From an uncultured Bacilli bacterium (lineage in GTDB: Bacteria > Bacillota_I > Bacilli_A > RF39 > UBA660): 16,622 bases of DNA. Shown in pieces: positions 15,198-16,622 of the stretch. Positions within the stretch are counted from its first letter, which is position 1; every line of letters begins with the position of its first letter. The stretch covers positions 1 to 16,622 of the forward strand of contig CAKOIQ010000022.1 in assembly GCA_934086935.1 (NCBI GenBank), in the 5' to 3' direction. The position numbers were made by a program, and so were the translations under genes. A model generated the notes under the pieces. The model was not told where the DNA came from. It saw only the letters and a list, made by a program, of their open reading frames with translations, and did no database searches.

Positions 15198-15876
15198 ATG
15201 AATAAAGAGGATTTTATAAGTCATTTAGTTAGTGAACTGAATTTGGAAAAAATGTTAATTTTGAATATCAATTTAATGATATTGGATATAAAGTGAGTTT
15301 CTTAGCACCTAATGAAAATGAAGATATTAATATTCCTAGTATTTTAATAGTTCCACAGATGCAAAACTTGAATAATCAGATTGTGATAGAATCAAATAAT
15401 TTAGAAAGCGAAAATTTACAAGAAATTATCGAGCAAGGAATTCAAACTGGAATTAAATTAGTTAAATTAACTAGTGTTTTGCCGGGTCCTATTCTTATTC
15501 CTCTAATTCCAAGTAAAGTAAATTACACCACTTACAGCAATTATCTAGAGAATGTTTTGATCTTTCTAGTGATGACAAGTATTATAGAATTGATGATTTT
15601 GGACAACCGGCTCCAATGCATGATATGAGTTATTTTGAAAAAAGTGTTCCAAGAGAAATTGGAATACAACAACACAGTATTTTAGGAAGCAACTTATTTT
15701 CAAGGGCTGAAAGTTCGGTACAAATATTACATAATTTTGGAATTAATGTACATTATAAACTTATTTTAGGCAGAGTCCACAACGATAACAGTGGTCTTGG
15801 AGTTAACGAATTAGGAGATAAATTTGTTGCCGATACTTATAAAAGTTCCATTGAAGAAAGAAAAAATAATTTGTAA
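15198..15876 (+). pseudogene. Frameshifted gene, unknown protein
   Basis: An ATG at 15198 follows AAGGAAC and opens a frame starting MNKEDFISHLVSELN. Coding then moves to a second frame near 15242, where T4 appears reduced to T3, and continues as FGKNVNFEYQF through NENEDINIPSILIVPQ to IPLIPSK. A second change at 15513-15522, a tandem duplication of the 5-mer GTAAA, moves it to a third frame. That frame reads LHHLQQLSRECFDL onwards and ends EERKNNL. Undoing both changes (plus 1, minus 5 bases) restores one frame of 224 residues. I do not recognise a family. Two independent, mechanistically plausible mutations make a real pseudogene more likely than sequencing error. Confidence 0.8.
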
Positions 15877-15891
15877 TAATAAATCAAATTC

Positions 15892-15923
15892 AAAAAAAGT
15901 TCATTAAAATATGAACTTTTTTT
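15892..15923. terminator. Terminator after the pseudogene, possibly bidirectional
   Basis: A 13-bp perfect stem (arms 15892-15904 and 15911-15923, core AAGTTCAT/ATGAACTT) has a 6-base loop and A/T tracts on both sides. Confidence 0.85.
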
Positions 15924-15951
15924 ATGTAAAAATAATCTTGTTTGTTATATA

Positions 15952-16137
15952 CTATGCTGAAACATAAGTCTTTATTTCATCATATATAGTTAAACCAAAT
16001 ATTTTAATTTTCCAACCATTATCATATCCCTTTGTTGATTTATGGTTTAAAATATGATATTTAGTAACACTATATAAAATTGCTTTATATTCAATGGAGC
16101 CACCATCTTTTAAATGAAATTTGATAGGTATTAACAT
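15952..16137 (-). CDS. Small membrane-anchored protein, start uncertain
   Basis: From ATG 16137 the frame gives 61 residues: MLIPIKFHLKDGGSIEYKAI, a hydrophobic-to-beta domain, ending IKTYVSA. The reading frame continues upstream without ATG through KVEKIKKK and six ATA isoleucine codons, back to a TGA at 16189-16191. That extension forms a basic N-terminus plus hydrophobic anchor, as expected for small secreted proteins, so the true product is probably longer (about 70-78 residues). No canonical start or ribosome site is visible there. A TTG at 16190-16192 lies one frame off. Either a non-standard start or a frameshift in the A-runs is needed. A clear promoter at 16226-16255 points into it. 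Confidence 0.55.
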   Translation of the reverse strand: MLIPIKFHLKDGGSIEYKAILYSVTKYHILNHKSTKGYDNGWKIKIFGLTIYDEIKTYVSA

Positions 16138-16225
16138 TAAGACTAATATTATTATTATTATTATTTTCTTTTTTATTTTTTCTACTTTTCAATGAATGAT
16201 AATTTATCCGTCACTACTATATATA

Positions 16226-16255
16226 ATTATACCATCGTGTTGGTAATTTTATCAA
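16226..16255 (-). promoter_or_regulatory. Promoter upstream of the small ORF
   Basis: The reverse strand shows -35 TTGATA (16250-16255), an 18-bp spacer and -10 TATAAT (16226-16231) with an extended TGG just before it. Initiation is expected near 16219. Confidence 0.75.
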
Positions 16256-16284
16256 TCTATTCAACCATTATAAGTTTATAAATT

Positions 16285-16313
16285 AAAAAATCGAGCTTAC
16301 AAAAAGCTCGATT
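16285..16313 (-). terminator. Strong leftward terminator
   Basis: The stem AATCGAGCTT/AAGCTCGATT (16289-16298 and 16304-16313) has a 5-base loop and is followed by six U residues in the leftward transcript. It closes whatever is transcribed from about 16385. Confidence 0.9.
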
Positions 16314-16385
16314 GAATAACAATATGGAGCAATGACATGGGTCATTTGCGAAAAAGTAGAAACAAGTAATTGATTAAATCAATCT
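16285..16385 (-). ncRNA. Candidate small structured RNA
   Basis: An extended -10 TGTTATACT (16392-16400, reverse strand) points to initiation near 16385. Between there and the terminator at 16285-16313 there is no ORF, but two hairpins exist. ATTGAT/ATCAAT (16369-16383) is the first. GCAAATGAC/GTCATTGC (16329-16349) is the second, with one bulged A and a CCAT loop. With the terminator hairpin that makes three stems in about 100 nt. This architecture fits a trans-acting sRNA. I do not recognise it as any known RNA. It could also be the 3' UTR of the partial gene at 16564. Confidence 0.45.
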
Positions 16386-16400
16386 ATTAAGAGTATAACA

Positions 16401-16500
16401 TATATTCTATACTTTAATATAAATATTTATACTAATTTAAATATATTTATATTCTTTTATATTAATTTTTTATATTAACTTATTATATTATGTTAGACAA
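16401..16500. other. Nearly pure A+T block, no gene
   Basis: This stretch has only a few G or C bases and repeats short TATATT/AATATA elements on both strands. I see no ORF. It may melt easily or act as a promoter-proximal upstream region for the small RNA. The flanking region 16314-16563 also holds no protein gene. Confidence 0.5.
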
Positions 16501-16501
16501 A

Positions 16502-16545
16502 TTTTCCATCGTGGATGGAAATATTTTCTACCCTGGATGGACATT
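16502..16545. repeat. 22-bp imperfect tandem repeat
   Basis: Two adjacent units start TTTTC (16502 and 16524) and share TGGATGG at 16512 and 16534, exactly 22 bp apart, about two helical turns. They match at 17 of 22 positions. The first unit is also a near-palindrome (TTTCCATC/GATGGAAA). Pairs like this are typical binding sites for dimeric regulators, but the regulator is unknown. Confidence 0.6.
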
Positions 16546-16563
16546 ATTGTAATTTATTATTTA

Positions 16564-16622
16564 TTATTTATTTCTTTTAACAAATATTATTCCAAGTATT
16601 GCTGTTATAACAATAACCATAA
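16564..16622 (-). CDS. C-terminal end of a membrane- or wall-anchored protein (partial)
   Basis: The reverse frame from the right edge reads VIVITAILGIIFVKRNK and stops at TAA (16564-16566). A hydrophobic helix followed by a short basic tail (KRNK) is the usual end of a sortase-anchored surface protein or of a single-pass membrane protein. An LPxTG motif would lie outside the window, so anchoring type is undecided. Confidence 0.6.
   Translation of the reverse strand, partial: MVIVITAILGIIFVKRNK

Noticed and set aside
16145..16165. TAT trinucleotide microsatellite as a phase-variation switch
   Set aside because: Changes in multiples of three would keep the frame, altering only the number of isoleucines in a hydrophobic stretch.
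16177..16362. Inverted 11-mer AAAAGTAGAAA on either side of the promoter at 16226-16255, suggesting an invertible promoter
   Set aside because: Only 11 exact bases in highly A-rich DNA, which can easily occur by chance, and no recombinase gene is visible. The flanks do not match well.

Overview
The window comes from a very AT-rich, single-membrane bacterium of the Bacillota/Mycoplasmatota type that still makes a cell wall. The evidence is a 16S 5' end of Bacilli/Mollicutes style (GATGAACGCTGGCGGC), AAGGAG-type ribosome sites, a lipobox protein, a putative peptidoglycan hydrolase, Big2/Flg_new surface domains and short U-tailed terminators. Tryptophan is TGG and all intact genes end in TAA or TAG. 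An uncultured gut Bacilli lineage (RF39-like) would fit, but this placement is an inference from style, not from a database match.

Region 1 (1-443): the start of an rRNA operon running leftwards. It contains the 16S 5' end, a canonical boxA, and three sigma-A promoters spaced exactly 112 bp apart. Each promoter is followed by a small hairpin in the transcript. Region 2 (444-2842): a DUF402 nucleotide phosphatase gene, then a dCMP deaminase-pgk operon, all leftward. Region 3 (2843-5340): two convergent genes, a large membrane-anchored protein of unknown function and a wall-hydrolase-like protein, sharing one bidirectional terminator. Region 4 (5419-6961): a two-gene operon for a cytosolic acidic coiled-coil protein with a LysM-like C-terminus and a small DUF1292-like protein. 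Region 5 (6973-8092): tRNA-Asn(GUU) with its own promoter and terminator, and a divergent DUF362 protein.

Region 6 (8081-10359): a leftward gene set made of a small YabA-unrelated acidic/amphipathic protein, a cytosolic transglutaminase-fold protein, and an overlapping 76-residue helical protein. Region 7 (10450-12519): a rightward 689-residue modular surface protein. Region 8 (12547-15045): leftward genes for a zinc-ribbon/TPR/membrane protein and a lipoprotein-DUF1287 membrane amidase pair. Region 9 (15198-16137): a frameshifted pseudogene and a short membrane-anchored ORF that lacks a normal start. Region 10 (16192-16622): a promoter, a probable small structured RNA, a nearly pure A+T block, a 22-bp tandem repeat, and the last residues of a membrane- or wall-anchored protein.

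Most of the window is housekeeping plus envelope biology. The least ordinary parts are the triplicated rRNA promoter/hairpin module, the candidate small RNA near 16285-16385, and the genes whose last codons form their own terminator. No CRISPR array, transposase, integrase or recognisable defence system was seen.
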